Shown here: one piece after another, positions 16,766-25,992 of the stretch
How positions within the stretch are numbered: position 1 is the first letter of the stretch
Layout: each line of letters begins with the position of its first letter
Assembly: GCF_004011155.1 (NCBI RefSeq)
Contig: NZ_RJWG01000001.1
Location: 187,189 to 251,188, forward strand
DNA length: 64,000 nt
Direction of reading: 5' to 3'
Origin: Clostridium prolinivorans
GTDB taxonomy: Bacteria > Bacillota > Clostridia > Clostridiales > Clostridiaceae
Position numbers and translations under genes: made by a program
The notes under the pieces: generated by a model
The model's input: the letters and a program-made list of their open reading frames with translations, nothing else
What the model was told of the DNA's origin: nothing
The model's database searches: none

Positions 16766-16798
16766 ATAAGAAGTGGACTTCCACTTCTTATTTATTTT
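16761..16798. terminator. Bidirectional terminator between convergent genes
   Basis: A perfect palindrome, AATAAATAAGAAGTGGA (16761-16777) and its complement (16780-16796), with A/T-rich ends on both strands. It serves the + gene ending at 16765 and overlaps the stop codon of ppaC on the - strand. Confidence 0.9.
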
Positions 16799-18438
16799 AA
16801 AGAAGTTATAGCCGCAGTTATAGGAGGTATAACTTGTTTTTTTCTTGAGAGTATCCCTGGTAAATATATGCTTTGACCTGATGGTTTTACGTTAAAAGCT
16901 CGTGATATTAATTCTTTATCTTTTCCAACAAAGAAAAGTTCTGAACCTCCTTTTAGTATATCTGTAAGCATAAATACTAAAAGATTAAAGTTACTTTCTT
17001 CAGCTTTCTTTTCCATGAAAGACAACATATCAGTTTTCATTTTAGAGAAACCTTCTAAATCCATAGTTCCTATTTGAGATACTCCTATTTTAACATTGTT
17101 AAATGTAAAAGTCTTAAAATCTTGATGAAATATTTCATCTACAGTTTTATTATTTAAAGAAGTTCCAGCTTTAAACATTTCTTTTGCAAAATTTTCAATA
17201 TCATCAATATTTGCTATTTCTGCAAGTCTTTTTAACATTAATTTATCTGTGATTGTAGAAGTTGGTGATTTAAATAGCAAAGTATCGGATATTATAGCAG
17301 AACAAAGAAGTCCTGCAATTTTTTTGGAAGGTTTAATTCCGTTTTCGAAAAAAATTGATGCAACTATAGTTGATGTACTGCCAACAGGTTCATTCCTGAA
17401 ATATATTGGATTACCAGTTTGGATATCAGCAATTCTATGATGATCTATTATTTCTAAAATTTCTGCATCTTCAAGTCCATGAACTGACTGAGTTTTTTCA
17501 TTATGATCTACAAGTATTACTTTTTTCCTATTTTGTTTTATTAAATGATATCTAGAAACTGTACCTAAAACTTTATTATCTTTATCTACTACGGGATAAC
17601 TTCTATACCTAGTTTCAAGCATAACGTCTTTTATATCATCAACAAAATCTTCTGTACAAAAACTTATAATATTATCTTTAGTCATTACATAACTTATTGG
17701 AATACTTTGAGTTATAAGCCTTGATGCAGTAAAGGAATCATAAGGAGTAGAAATTATAGAACAAGAACATTTTTTAGCTTCTTCTATTATTTCTTCACTT
17801 ACATTATGATTACCAGTAACAATCATAAGAGAAGCTCCACTATTTATTACTACTAATTGAGTATCTTCTCTATTACCGCATATTGCAATATCTCCTTTTT
17901 CTATTATAGATTTTGTACTTTCAGGATTCATAGCTGCAGTAACAATTTTCCCCTCAAGCTTTAAATTTTCATCATGTACGTATATATATTTGGCTGAAAG
18001 AGTATCAACTATATTTTCAAGTTTTGTATTGCTTTTTGCTAATATATCATTATCCCAAATATCCATAAAACTTGAAAATAGATTTGAAATAGTGGTAACT
18101 CCTATTAAACAATCATTTTCATCAACTACAGGTAAAGTTTTACTATTATTTTTTTTCATAATATTCCAGGCCATTTTTAAAGAAATGTCAGGAGACACTG
18201 GAGCTACAGTGTCTATATGTAAGTCTGAAACTTGAACTTTTACTGTTTCTATTAATTTAGGAACATCAACTTTGAAATAGTTAAGTACAAATTCGGTTTC
18301 TCTATTTATATCTCCGAGTCTTACAGGAATGGCTTTTAAATTACTGGTTTTATTTTTAAATTCTGCATAAGCTATAGCAGCACATATAGAATCTGTGTCA
18401 GGATTTTTATGACCAGTTATATATAAAATATCATTCAT
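16792..18438 (-). CDS. ppaC: Manganese-dependent inorganic pyrophosphatase with CBS-DRTGG regulatory insert
   Basis: Family II (DHH) pyrophosphatase that hydrolyses PPi to phosphate in the cytoplasm. The N-terminus GHKNPDTDSICAA gives the metal ligands H10, D14 and D16; IDHHRIADIQTG is the DHH motif, and the C-terminal DHHA2 domain ends with PSGQSIYLPGILSRKKQ. At 548 aa it carries the long insert (about residues 70-300) with two CBS domains around a DRTGG domain. In the clostridial relative this insert binds AMP (inhibitor) and diadenosine polyphosphate (activator). The ATG follows AAAGGAGAAC on the - strand. Confidence 0.95.
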   Translation of the reverse strand: MNDILYITGHKNPDTDSICAAIAYAEFKNKTSNLKAIPVRLGDINRETEFVLNYFKVDVPKLIETVKVQVSDLHIDTVAPVSPDISLKMAWNIMKKNNSKTLPVVDENDCLIGVTTISNLFSSFMDIWDNDILAKSNTKLENIVDTLSAKYIYVHDENLKLEGKIVTAAMNPESTKSIIEKGDIAICGNREDTQLVVINSGASLMIVTGNHNVSEEIIEEAKKCSCSIISTPYDSFTASRLITQSIPISYVMTKDNIISFCTEDFVDDIKDVMLETRYRSYPVVDKDNKVLGTVSRYHLIKQNRKKVILVDHNEKTQSVHGLEDAEILEIIDHHRIADIQTGNPIYFRNEPVGSTSTIVASIFFENGIKPSKKIAGLLCSAIISDTLLFKSPTSTITDKLMLKRLAEIANIDDIENFAKEMFKAGTSLNNKTVDEIFHQDFKTFTFNNVKIGVSQIGTMDLEGFSKMKTDMLSFMEKKAEESNFNLLVFMLTDILKGGSELFFVGKDKELISRAFNVKPSGQSIYLPGILSRKKQVIPPITAAITSLK

Positions 18439-18662
18439 ATGCAGTTCTCCTTTATATTATATTAGTTCGGTATTTTAATTTTAAATGTATTTATTTAGTT
18501 TGTAAATAGGTATTAACAATGTAAACTTATTCACATTTAAATTTAATTATAAGTATAAAAAATTTCATAACTTTTAAAATATACTCATATATTACTAATG
18601 TACAAGATATGAAAAGGCATTTAAATAAAATTATTAGTTTTATGGGGAGGTTATTATGAGTT

Positions 18663-21209
18663 ATGATAAATAATGAAGCTAGACTAAAAGGGCTTACTCA
18701 AAATGATGCAGAAAAAAGATTAAAAACTTATGGACTAAATCAGCTTGAAAGTAAAAAGAAAATTTCGCCAATTAAGATATTTTTGTCGCAGTTTAATGAT
18801 TTTATAGTTTGGGTTCTTATAGCCGCTACTGTTATTTCATTTATGATGAATGAAAAAGCGGATGCAATTACTATATTTATAATAATTGTTATGAATGCTG
18901 TTCTAGGGTTTATTCAAGAATATAAAACTGAAAAATCATTAGAGGCATTAAAAAAATTAGCAGCTCCAACTTCAAAAGTACTTCGAGATGGAAAAGTTCA
19001 AGTAATAAACGCTGAATATATTGTTCCTGGTGATTTAGTACTTCTTGAAAGTGGAGATAGAGTACCAGCAGATTGTATAATAATTCAAGATAATAATGTT
19101 GTTGCAGATGAATCTTTACTAACTGGAGAATCAGTCGGAGTAAATAAAAGTGCTAAAGATAAAGAAAATTCATTATATATGGGAACGGTAATACTTACAG
19201 GAAGGGCCTTAGCTAAAGTTACTCAAACTGGAATGAAAACTGAAATGGGAAAAATAGCAGGTATGCTTCAAGATATTGAAGAAGAAAAATCTCCATTAAA
19301 AGAAAAATTAAATTCTCTTGGTAAAGTTTTGGTTATACTTTGTATTGTTATATGTATAGTTGTAACTATAGTAGGAATATTGAGAGGACAAAATAAATAT
19401 GAAATGTTTCTTTTAGGAGTCAGTCTTGCTGTAGCGGCAATACCAGAAGGATTAGCAGCTATTGTAACAGTAGCATTAGCTTTAGGGGTATCTAGAATGT
19501 TAAAACGTAAAGCGTTAGTTAGGAAACTTCCTGCTGTTGAAACTTTAGGCTGTACATCTATAATATGTAGTGATAAAACAGGAACTTTAACTCAAAATAA
19601 TATGACAGTAAAGGCTTTTTATTTTAATGATAAATTATATAATATAGACAAAAATGAAATACCAGATAACATATTATTGAAAAAGTCTTTTACATATTGT
19701 AATGATTGTAATATTGACGAAAAAGAAAATTCTATACAAAAAAGTTTATTGGGAGATCCTACGGAAACAGCTTTAATCAAAGCATTTTTTAAAGATACAA
19801 AATCTTATGTTAGTTTTATTTCAAAAGGAGTTAGAACTTATAGCATACCTTTTGATTCAGATAGAAAAATGATGTCTGTAGTAATAAAAGAAAATGGTAA
19901 AGAATATTGTTATGTAAAAGGTGCACCTGAAAAACTTTTAAAAAAGTGCAAATTTATACTTATTGATGGTGAAGTAAAACTTTTAACGTCATATTATAAA
20001 GATAAAGTTAATGCAGCTATAGAAACAATGTCATCTAAGGCTTTAAGATGTATAGCTGCTGCTTATAAAGATTCTGGAATAAAAAAAGACAATTCATTAG
20101 AAAATGATTTAATATTTTTAGGAGTTGCTGGAATAATAGATCCACCAAGAAAAGAAGTTAAAGATGCTGTATTAAAATGCAAAATAGCTGGTATACGCCC
20201 TGTAATGATTACTGGAGATCATAAAAACACTGCTTTTGCAATTGGAAAAGAATTGGACATATGTAAAGAATCATCAGAAGTAATTACAGGAGAAGAATTA
20301 GACAAGTTAAGTGATAAAGAACTTTCAAATAGGATTTCTAAAATAAACATTTTTGCTCGTGTAAGTCCTAACCATAAATTAAGAATAGTTAGAGCTTTTA
20401 AGAAAAAAAATTACATAGTAGCAATGACTGGTGATGGTGTGAATGATGCTCCTGCGGTTAAAGAAGCTGACATAGGTATATCTATGGGTATTTCAGGTAC
20501 AGATGTTACTAAAGAAGCATCATCTATGATACTTTTAGATGATAATTTTGCTACTATAGTAGCTGCTATAGAAGAAGGCAGAGTTATATATGATAATATA
20601 AGAAAATTTATACGATATTTGTTATCTTGCAATCTTGGTGAAGTTTTAACTATGTTTTTATCTTCGTTGTTATATTTAGATACTCCGCTTTTACCAATTC
20701 AAATATTGTTTGTAAATTTAGTTACAGATGGATTGCCAGCAATGGCTCTTGGAGTAGATCCTCCAGATAATGATATAATGTATCAAAAACCTAGACCTAA
20801 AAATGAAAATATTTTTGCAAGAGGACTAAAAGAAAAAATCTTACTTAGAGGAAGCCTTATAGGTATTTGTACTGTATTAGCTTTTTTATCTGGTAAATAT
20901 TATGGAATGGATCTTAATACTTGCAGGACTTTAGCATTTGGTACATTGATACTTTCTCAGCTTATTCATGTATTTGAATGCAGATCAGAAAAACATTCTA
21001 TATTCGAAATTAATTTTTTTACAAATCCATATTTAATTGGTGCTGTTTTAGTATCTATAATAATGTTATGTTGTGTAATATACATACCATTTCTTCAAGG
21101 AATATTTAAAACTGTAGAATTAAATTTTGGACAATGGATGATAATAATATTTTTCTCAGGTATAATTGCGCTTATAAATAGTATATATTTATTTTTAAAT
21201 AAGAAATAG
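18663..21209 (+). CDS. Cation-transporting P-type ATPase, calcium type (P2A)
   Basis: An 848-aa membrane ATPase with a cation_ATPase_N region, actuator motif T154-G-E-S157, the phosphorylation site D304 in DKTGT, the hinge TGDGVNDAP near residue 590, and about ten membrane segments. P261-E-G-L264 in the fourth membrane helix and the N/D in the sixth region (VNLVTDGLPAMALG) match SERCA/PMR1-type Ca2+ (possibly Mn2+) export pumps. The ATG at 18663 lies 13 bases after GGGGAGG; a better spaced ATG at 18656 opens only a 5-codon frame. The gene stands alone. Confidence 0.93.
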   Translation: MINNEARLKGLTQNDAEKRLKTYGLNQLESKKKISPIKIFLSQFNDFIVWVLIAATVISFMMNEKADAITIFIIIVMNAVLGFIQEYKTEKSLEALKKLAAPTSKVLRDGKVQVINAEYIVPGDLVLLESGDRVPADCIIIQDNNVVADESLLTGESVGVNKSAKDKENSLYMGTVILTGRALAKVTQTGMKTEMGKIAGMLQDIEEEKSPLKEKLNSLGKVLVILCIVICIVVTIVGILRGQNKYEMFLLGVSLAVAAIPEGLAAIVTVALALGVSRMLKRKALVRKLPAVETLGCTSIICSDKTGTLTQNNMTVKAFYFNDKLYNIDKNEIPDNILLKKSFTYCNDCNIDEKENSIQKSLLGDPTETALIKAFFKDTKSYVSFISKGVRTYSIPFDSDRKMMSVVIKENGKEYCYVKGAPEKLLKKCKFILIDGEVKLLTSYYKDKVNAAIETMSSKALRCIAAAYKDSGIKKDNSLENDLIFLGVAGIIDPPRKEVKDAVLKCKIAGIRPVMITGDHKNTAFAIGKELDICKESSEVITGEELDKLSDKELSNRISKINIFARVSPNHKLRIVRAFKKKNYIVAMTGDGVNDAPAVKEADIGISMGISGTDVTKEASSMILLDDNFATIVAAIEEGRVIYDNIRKFIRYLLSCNLGEVLTMFLSSLLYLDTPLLPIQILFVNLVTDGLPAMALGVDPPDNDIMYQKPRPKNENIFARGLKEKILLRGSLIGICTVLAFLSGKYYGMDLNTCRTLAFGTLILSQLIHVFECRSEKHSIFEINFFTNPYLIGAVLVSIIMLCCVIYIPFLQGIFKTVELNFGQWMIIIFFSGIIALINSIYLFLNKK

Positions 21210-21238
21210 GAAGTATATACTTCCTATTTCTTATTTAA
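21195..21238. terminator. Bidirectional terminator between convergent genes
   Basis: A perfect 44-bp palindrome centred at 21216/21217 (core AGGAAGTATATACTTCCT) with A/T-rich arms, lying between the P-type ATPase (+) and the small gene on the - strand. It overlaps the end of the latter. Confidence 0.9.
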
Positions 21239-21635
21239 TTCGTTGAACTTTTTGAACTTTTTGAATTTTCCCTTCCATAGGAATTAAATCTTTTTTCGTG
21301 GTTAAATTTCTTACATTCATAATTGTTATAACTTCTCTATCGTCTTTACCTTTTTTCCCTTTAAGGCCTTGAATTAACAATAAATTACCTTGATTTATTG
21401 TAATAAATGTTGGTTTTTTAAACCATTTGTTTTTTTTGTATACACATCTAATAACTGCTTTACTTCTATCAGGTTTTAATATAAGATTTACTTTTAATTT
21501 ATGGAATAACCACAAAATGGTTTTTTCTTCTACCTTTACTGATATTACATTACCTTGAATTTGAGTAAGTCTATCTCCATACCTTTTTAAATAAGATTCA
21601 GTATAGTATTTTGCAAATTTTTCTTTAACACTCAT
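21231..21635 (-). CDS. Conserved-looking basic protein of unknown function
   Basis: A 134-aa lysine-rich soluble protein I do not recognise. It begins MSVKEKFAKYYTESYLKRYGDRLTQI and continues as a predicted all-beta domain (GNVISVKVEEKTILWLF, TFITINQGNLLLIQG), with a basic repetitive tail (QKVQKVQRIK). There is no signal peptide or membrane helix. The start is ATG on the - strand, 7 bases after AAAAGGAGT. An extended -10 element lies about 75 bases upstream. It is monocistronic between two unrelated genes, so context gives no clue. Confidence 0.65.
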   Translation of the reverse strand: MSVKEKFAKYYTESYLKRYGDRLTQIQGNVISVKVEEKTILWLFHKLKVNLILKPDRSKAVIRCVYKKNKWFKKPTFITINQGNLLLIQGLKGKKGKDDREVITIMNVRNLTTKKDLIPMEGKIQKVQKVQRIK

Positions 21636-22040
21636 ATGTATAACTCCTTTTCAAATAGATTTATTTTTTATATAAATTATTATTTTATAATGGCGTTTTT
21701 TATGTATATTATAGCATAGTATAAATAGTTTTAAAATATGTACAAAATATTTTATTTATTCACTAATGTTATAATAATATAAAAATTAGTAAGTAATAAA
21801 AAATAAATAAGCTTAATAAGATTTTATTAAGATATCCAATTGAAATTTTCAATATCAGTATACTTATGATATAAACTGTTTAAGAATTATTACAATAGAA
21901 TAGATAAGGAAAGTTATGTAAAAAACATATTTTAATTTTAAAAAATGTTCCTAAAATTAAAATATTAGAATATTAATATAGTAATATGTATTTTAAATTT
22001 TATACATTAGTATCTAGATATTTTGAGGGAGGAACAAAAT
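21636..22040. other. Divergent intergenic region
   Basis: A very AT-rich 405-base gap between divergent genes. It holds a likely - strand promoter near 21708-21716 and two short AT-only palindromes (near 21810-21829 and 21840-21853) of no clear meaning. The + strand has a TGATATAAA extended -10-like site at 21867-21875 that may serve the Lon-like gene. I see no coding sequence. Confidence 0.5.
21708..21716 (-). promoter_or_regulatory. Extended -10 promoter element for the 21635 gene
   Basis: On the - strand the sequence reads TGCTATAAT, a perfect extended -10 (TGn-TATAAT), giving a leader of about 60 bases to the ribosome site. The -35 region is poor, as is common with extended -10 promoters. 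Confidence 0.45.
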
Positions 22041-24338
22041 ATGTCTGAACTTTTGCCCAAAGATATAATTTATGAATTTAGTTTTAATAAAGACATTATA
22101 GAAGAAAAAAACGAATATATTCCAGGATATGACAACATATATAAAAGCATAAGTACTTCTTTAGAAATTAAAGAAGATGGATACAATATTTATATAATAG
22201 ATGATTTTTCTAAAAATAAAATTGAAAATATAAAAAATTTTATAAGTAAAATATTGAAAAAAAAGAATATATTAAATGATATTTGTTATGTAATATATGA
22301 TGATCCTAAAAATCCAAAAGTTTTATTTTTACCAAAAGGTAATGGTAATAAATTAAAAAAAACTTTAGAAAATTTACAAATTGATTTTTATGAAAGTACT
22401 TTTAATTTTTATAACAGCACTGCAAATAAAGAAAAAGAAGCATTAATAGATAATATTCAAAAAAGAAGGAATGAAATAATAAATAAATTAGAAGAAAAAG
22501 CTCTTAATTATGAATTTGAAACAAAAATTACTCAAGAAGGATTTATGTTTGTACCATTAAAAGATGGGAAAACTATAACAGAAAAAGAATATGAAAATTT
22601 AAGTAAAGAAAAAAAAGAAGAAATTTTAAATAAAGTTAATGAATTAAAACAAGATGCAGAAGAAATATTAGAGGAATTAAAAAAAATTGAAGATGATGAA
22701 ATAGAAAAAATAAAAAAAATTTTTAAAAAACATTTTGATTCTAATTTAAAAGAAAGTAGAGAAACATATTATAAGGAATTTGCAGAATGTAAGGATGCAT
22801 TAAAATTTTTAGAATTTATATATACTGAAATTGAAAATAATATTGTTTATAATTACTCAATAGATTATGAAGAAGATGAAACAAAAATTAATGAAATAAT
22901 AAATAAATATGAAATAAATGTTTTAGTAGATAATAGTATGAATGAAAATCCTCAAGTAATATTTGAAGAAGACCCTAGCGTAAATAATCTATTAGGGAGT
23001 ATAGAATATGAAAATAAAAATAATGTATATACAACAGATATATCTTTGATTAATGCTGGTTCTATATTAAAAGCTAATGAAGGATGCTTAATTATAAGAA
23101 CAAATAGTTTGCTTTCTAATCCACAAGCATATTATTATTTAAAAAAGACGCTTTTATCTGGTAAAGTAAATTTAGATTATAATAGGGGATATTTAGAATT
23201 ACTATCTCTTAATAATTTAAAGCCTGAACCAATAAACATTGAAGAAAAAATAATTTTAATAGGGGATTATGAAACCTATGATTTTTTATATAATTATGAT
23301 GAAGATTTTAAAAAAATATTCAAAATTAGATGTGAATGTAATCCTATAGTTGATATTAATGAAAATACAAAAAAGTTTTTAGTTAGTAATATATATAGTT
23401 TCTGTAATAAAAATAATTTAAAACCTATAACAGAAAAAGGTATTACAGAAATAGCAAAATTTTTATCTAGGAAAGCAGAAAATAAAAATAAAATCTTTTT
23501 TGATGATGATGAAATAAATAAATTACTTATTTTCTCAAGTAATAAAGTTAAAAATGAGGATAAAGAATACATTGATGCTGAAGATATTATAGAATCTGCA
23601 TATTTTAAATGTGAAGCAGAAAAAGAAATTTTAGATAATTATAAAGAAGGTAAAATTCTTATAAATGTAAATGGAGAGATTATTGGACAAATAAATGGAC
23701 TTTCTGTTATAGATGCAGGATATTTTAAATTTGGGAAACCTATTAAAATAACATGTTCTTGTTATAAAGGAGAAGGGAATATTATAGATGTACAAAAGGA
23801 AAGCAATATGAGCGGAAGTATTCATAGTAAATCAATAAATATTTTAAAAGGATATATAAACAAATTTATAAATCCATATACAAAATTACCTGTAGATTTC
23901 CATTTAAGTTTTGAACAAATTTATGGCAAAATAGATGGAGATAGTGCATCTGTTGCAGAAATATTATGTATGATTTCTGCTTTAAGTAAAATACCTTTAA
24001 AACAAAATATTGCGGTAACAGGCTCTGTTAATCAATTTGGAGAAGTTCAGGCCATAGGTGGAGTAAATGAAAAAATAGAAGGATTTTTTAATATATGTAA
24101 AACATTAGACAATACTATTGGTAAAGGAGTATTAATACCTTATAGTAATAAAAATGATATTGTTTTGAATAAGGAAGTTGAAGATGAGATTAAAAAAGGT
24201 AATTTCCATATATATACCATGAAAAATATAGAAGAAGGCATAGAAGTATTAATGTGTAATGAAAAAATTTCTATAAATGAAGTTTTTAACAGTATTTTAA
24301 AAGAAATAAAAAAATTTTTATCATCTAATAAAAAATAA
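22041..24338 (+). CDS. Lon-family (LonB/LonC-like) protease with degenerate ATPase P-loop
   Basis: A 765-aa protein ending in a Lon protease domain. The catalytic dyad is intact: S635 in DGDSASVAE and K678 in NEKIEG, 43 residues apart as in Lon. The N-terminal part follows the plan of bacterial Lon-like AAA proteins (YNIY strand, helical insert, GCLIIRTNSLLSNPQAYYYLKK near the Walker B position), but where homologues have GxxGTGKT this one reads IIDDFSKNK (residues 52-60). ATP hydrolysis is therefore doubtful, as in LonC. Substrates are unknown. The ATG at 22041 follows GGGAGG; it stands alone with a terminator after. Confidence 0.88.
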   Translation: MSELLPKDIIYEFSFNKDIIEEKNEYIPGYDNIYKSISTSLEIKEDGYNIYIIDDFSKNKIENIKNFISKILKKKNILNDICYVIYDDPKNPKVLFLPKGNGNKLKKTLENLQIDFYESTFNFYNSTANKEKEALIDNIQKRRNEIINKLEEKALNYEFETKITQEGFMFVPLKDGKTITEKEYENLSKEKKEEILNKVNELKQDAEEILEELKKIEDDEIEKIKKIFKKHFDSNLKESRETYYKEFAECKDALKFLEFIYTEIENNIVYNYSIDYEEDETKINEIINKYEINVLVDNSMNENPQVIFEEDPSVNNLLGSIEYENKNNVYTTDISLINAGSILKANEGCLIIRTNSLLSNPQAYYYLKKTLLSGKVNLDYNRGYLELLSLNNLKPEPINIEEKIILIGDYETYDFLYNYDEDFKKIFKIRCECNPIVDINENTKKFLVSNIYSFCNKNNLKPITEKGITEIAKFLSRKAENKNKIFFDDDEINKLLIFSSNKVKNEDKEYIDAEDIIESAYFKCEAEKEILDNYKEGKILINVNGEIIGQINGLSVIDAGYFKFGKPIKITCSCYKGEGNIIDVQKESNMSGSIHSKSINILKGYINKFINPYTKLPVDFHLSFEQIYGKIDGDSASVAEILCMISALSKIPLKQNIAVTGSVNQFGEVQAIGGVNEKIEGFFNICKTLDNTIGKGVLIPYSNKNDIVLNKEVEDEIKKGNFHIYTMKNIEEGIEVLMCNEKISINEVFNSILKEIKKFLSSNKK

Positions 24339-24345
24339 GCAAATT

Positions 24346-24412
24346 GAGGGATCGTAATTAGTTTTGTATAAAATTAAATTTAATTACTCTTTAACTACGC
24401 TCCCTCTCTTTT
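24346..24412 (+). terminator. Terminator after the Lon-like gene
   Basis: GAGGGATCGTA (24346-24356) pairs with TACGCTCCCTC (24396-24406) with one mismatch, and an inner GTAATTA/TAATTAC stem is possible; TCTTTTGT follows. The position, 8 bases after the stop, fits an intrinsic terminator for the + strand. Confidence 0.75.
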
Positions 24413-24443
24413 GTATAACTTAGTTGGTATTTATTATTTTTAT

Positions 24444-25538
24444 TTATACATTAAATCTAAAATTAACTACATCTCCATCTTGCATTATATAATCTTTTCC
24501 TTCCAATCTATAATATCCTTTTTCTTTAGCTGCTGCTTCTGAACCACATTCAACTAACTTATCATAAGATATTATTTCTGCTCGAATAAAACCTCTTTCA
24601 ATATCAGAATGAATTTTACCAGCTGCTTGAGGTGCTTTAGTACCATTTTTTATAGTCCACGCTCTAACTTCTTGTATTCCTGCGGTTAGAAAACTTATAA
24701 GCCCTAAAAGCTTATAACTTGATTGTATTAATTTATTAAGTCCTGTATCTGAAAGCCCATATTCTTTTAATAATTCAAGTTTTTCATCTTCTTCAAGAGA
24801 AGATAATTCTTCTTCCAATTTAGCACATATAGTAATTACTTCAGAATTTTCATTAAAAGCAAAATCTTTTACAAGTTTAACAAAATTATTATCCTCACCT
24901 GAAGTTAAATCTTCTTCAGAAATATTAGCAGCATATAATACAGGTTTAGATGTTAAAAGAAATAAACCTTTTATAATTTCACTTTCTTCTTCAGAACAAT
25001 CTAAAGTCCTAACAGGTTTCCCAGATTCTAAATGTGCTTTTATTTTTTCCATTAATTCCAATTCTTCTTTAGCTTTTTTATCTCCAGAACGAGCAAGTTT
25101 AACAGTCTTTTCAATTCTTCTCTCTAAAACTTCTAAATCAGAAAGAATTAATTCCAAATTTATTGTTTCAATATCTCTAATTGGATCAACAAATCCATCT
25201 ACATGAACTACATTAGGATCATTAAAACATCTTACTACATGTACTATAGCAGCAACTTCTCTTATATGAGATAAGAATTTATTTCCTAAACCTTCCCCTT
25301 TACTTGCTCCTTTTACAAGTCCTGCAATATCATAAAATTCTATTGTTGCATAAACTTTTTTTCTTGAATTATACATTTTTTCTAAAACATCAAGTCTTTT
25401 ATCTGGCACGTTTACCACACCTACGTTGGGTTCTATAGTACAAAAAGGATAATTTGCAGATTCTGCACCAGCTTTTGTTATTGCATTAAAAAGAGTACTT
25501 TTTCCAACATTAGGTAAACCTACTATTCCAAGTTTCAT
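24444..25538 (-). CDS. ychF: Redox-regulated Obg-family GTPase/ATPase YchF
   Basis: Universally conserved P-loop protein that binds ribosomes and hydrolyses ATP or GTP; it takes part in stress response and translation. It begins MKLGIVGLPNVGKSTLFNAIT (G1), with FYDIAGLVKGASKGEGLGNKFL (G3 region), a long coiled coil (about residues 125-200), and the C-terminal TGS domain with TIKNGTKAPQAAGKIHSDIERGFIRAE, the YchF signature. Length 364 aa is exact for the family. The ATG on the - strand follows AAAGGAATG. Confidence 0.97.
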   Translation of the reverse strand: MKLGIVGLPNVGKSTLFNAITKAGAESANYPFCTIEPNVGVVNVPDKRLDVLEKMYNSRKKVYATIEFYDIAGLVKGASKGEGLGNKFLSHIREVAAIVHVVRCFNDPNVVHVDGFVDPIRDIETINLELILSDLEVLERRIEKTVKLARSGDKKAKEELELMEKIKAHLESGKPVRTLDCSEEESEIIKGLFLLTSKPVLYAANISEEDLTSGEDNNFVKLVKDFAFNENSEVITICAKLEEELSSLEEDEKLELLKEYGLSDTGLNKLIQSSYKLLGLISFLTAGIQEVRAWTIKNGTKAPQAAGKIHSDIERGFIRAEIISYDKLVECGSEAAAKEKGYYRLEGKDYIMQDGDVVNFRFNV

Positions 25539-25992
25539 CTATTTACATTCCTTTCTTAACTTTATTTATAGATAATTTATATTTTGGTTTATATAAATTT
25601 TAAATACTACAAATTTTAACATAAATATAAATTAAGTTTACAGCTTATTGTGGTTTAATAAGTTTATTATTTAAGGCTAATAAAAAATAAATAATTTTAA
25701 ACTCCTATCCGAAATTATGTAAAATGAATTTAATTCTTAATAAATTATACATTAGGCTAACAAGTATTTCAAGAATAATGATATTTAAACTGCAATTTGC
25801 AATTTAAAACTTAATAAAAATGTTATAAACTAATTAATTTAGTTTTCTAATATTTTAAATATTAGAATCTTTTTTATATTTATTATATTTAAAATATATA
25901 TTTTAGGAGGATTTTTATATTTTACATAGAATAAATACATATAGTGGTGCAAAGTGGTATAAAGTGGAGTAAAATTATTTTGAGGTGGAGAA
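25539..25992. other. Long regulatory gap between ychF and mraZ
   Basis: A 454-base AT-rich divergent region. It holds an AT-only palindrome with T run (25846-25875), an orphan AGGAGG at 25905-25910 with no start codon at a usable distance, and the MraZ repeats next to mraZ. I found no ORF with a ribosome site and no clear -35/-10 pair. Confidence 0.5.
25942..25971 (+). promoter_or_regulatory. MraZ operator: three direct repeats at 10-bp spacing
   Basis: Three copies of a 10-base unit stand in phase: ATAGTGGTGC, AAAGTGGTAT, AAAGTGGAGT, with GTGG at 25944, 25954 and 25964. This is the known MraZ box architecture (tandem repeats one DNA turn apart, upstream of mraZ), bound by the MraZ ring to autoregulate the dcw operon. 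It ends about 20 bases before the mraZ start. Confidence 0.88.

Noticed and set aside
16792-18438. Possibility that the long pyrophosphatase is two genes
   Set aside because: The DHH half-domains and the CBS-DRTGG insert are in one continuous frame in the order known for the CBS-type family.
25942-25971. Three short direct repeats that could suggest a CRISPR or tandem array
   Set aside because: A 10-bp unit with no spacers, placed at mraZ: this is the MraZ operator.
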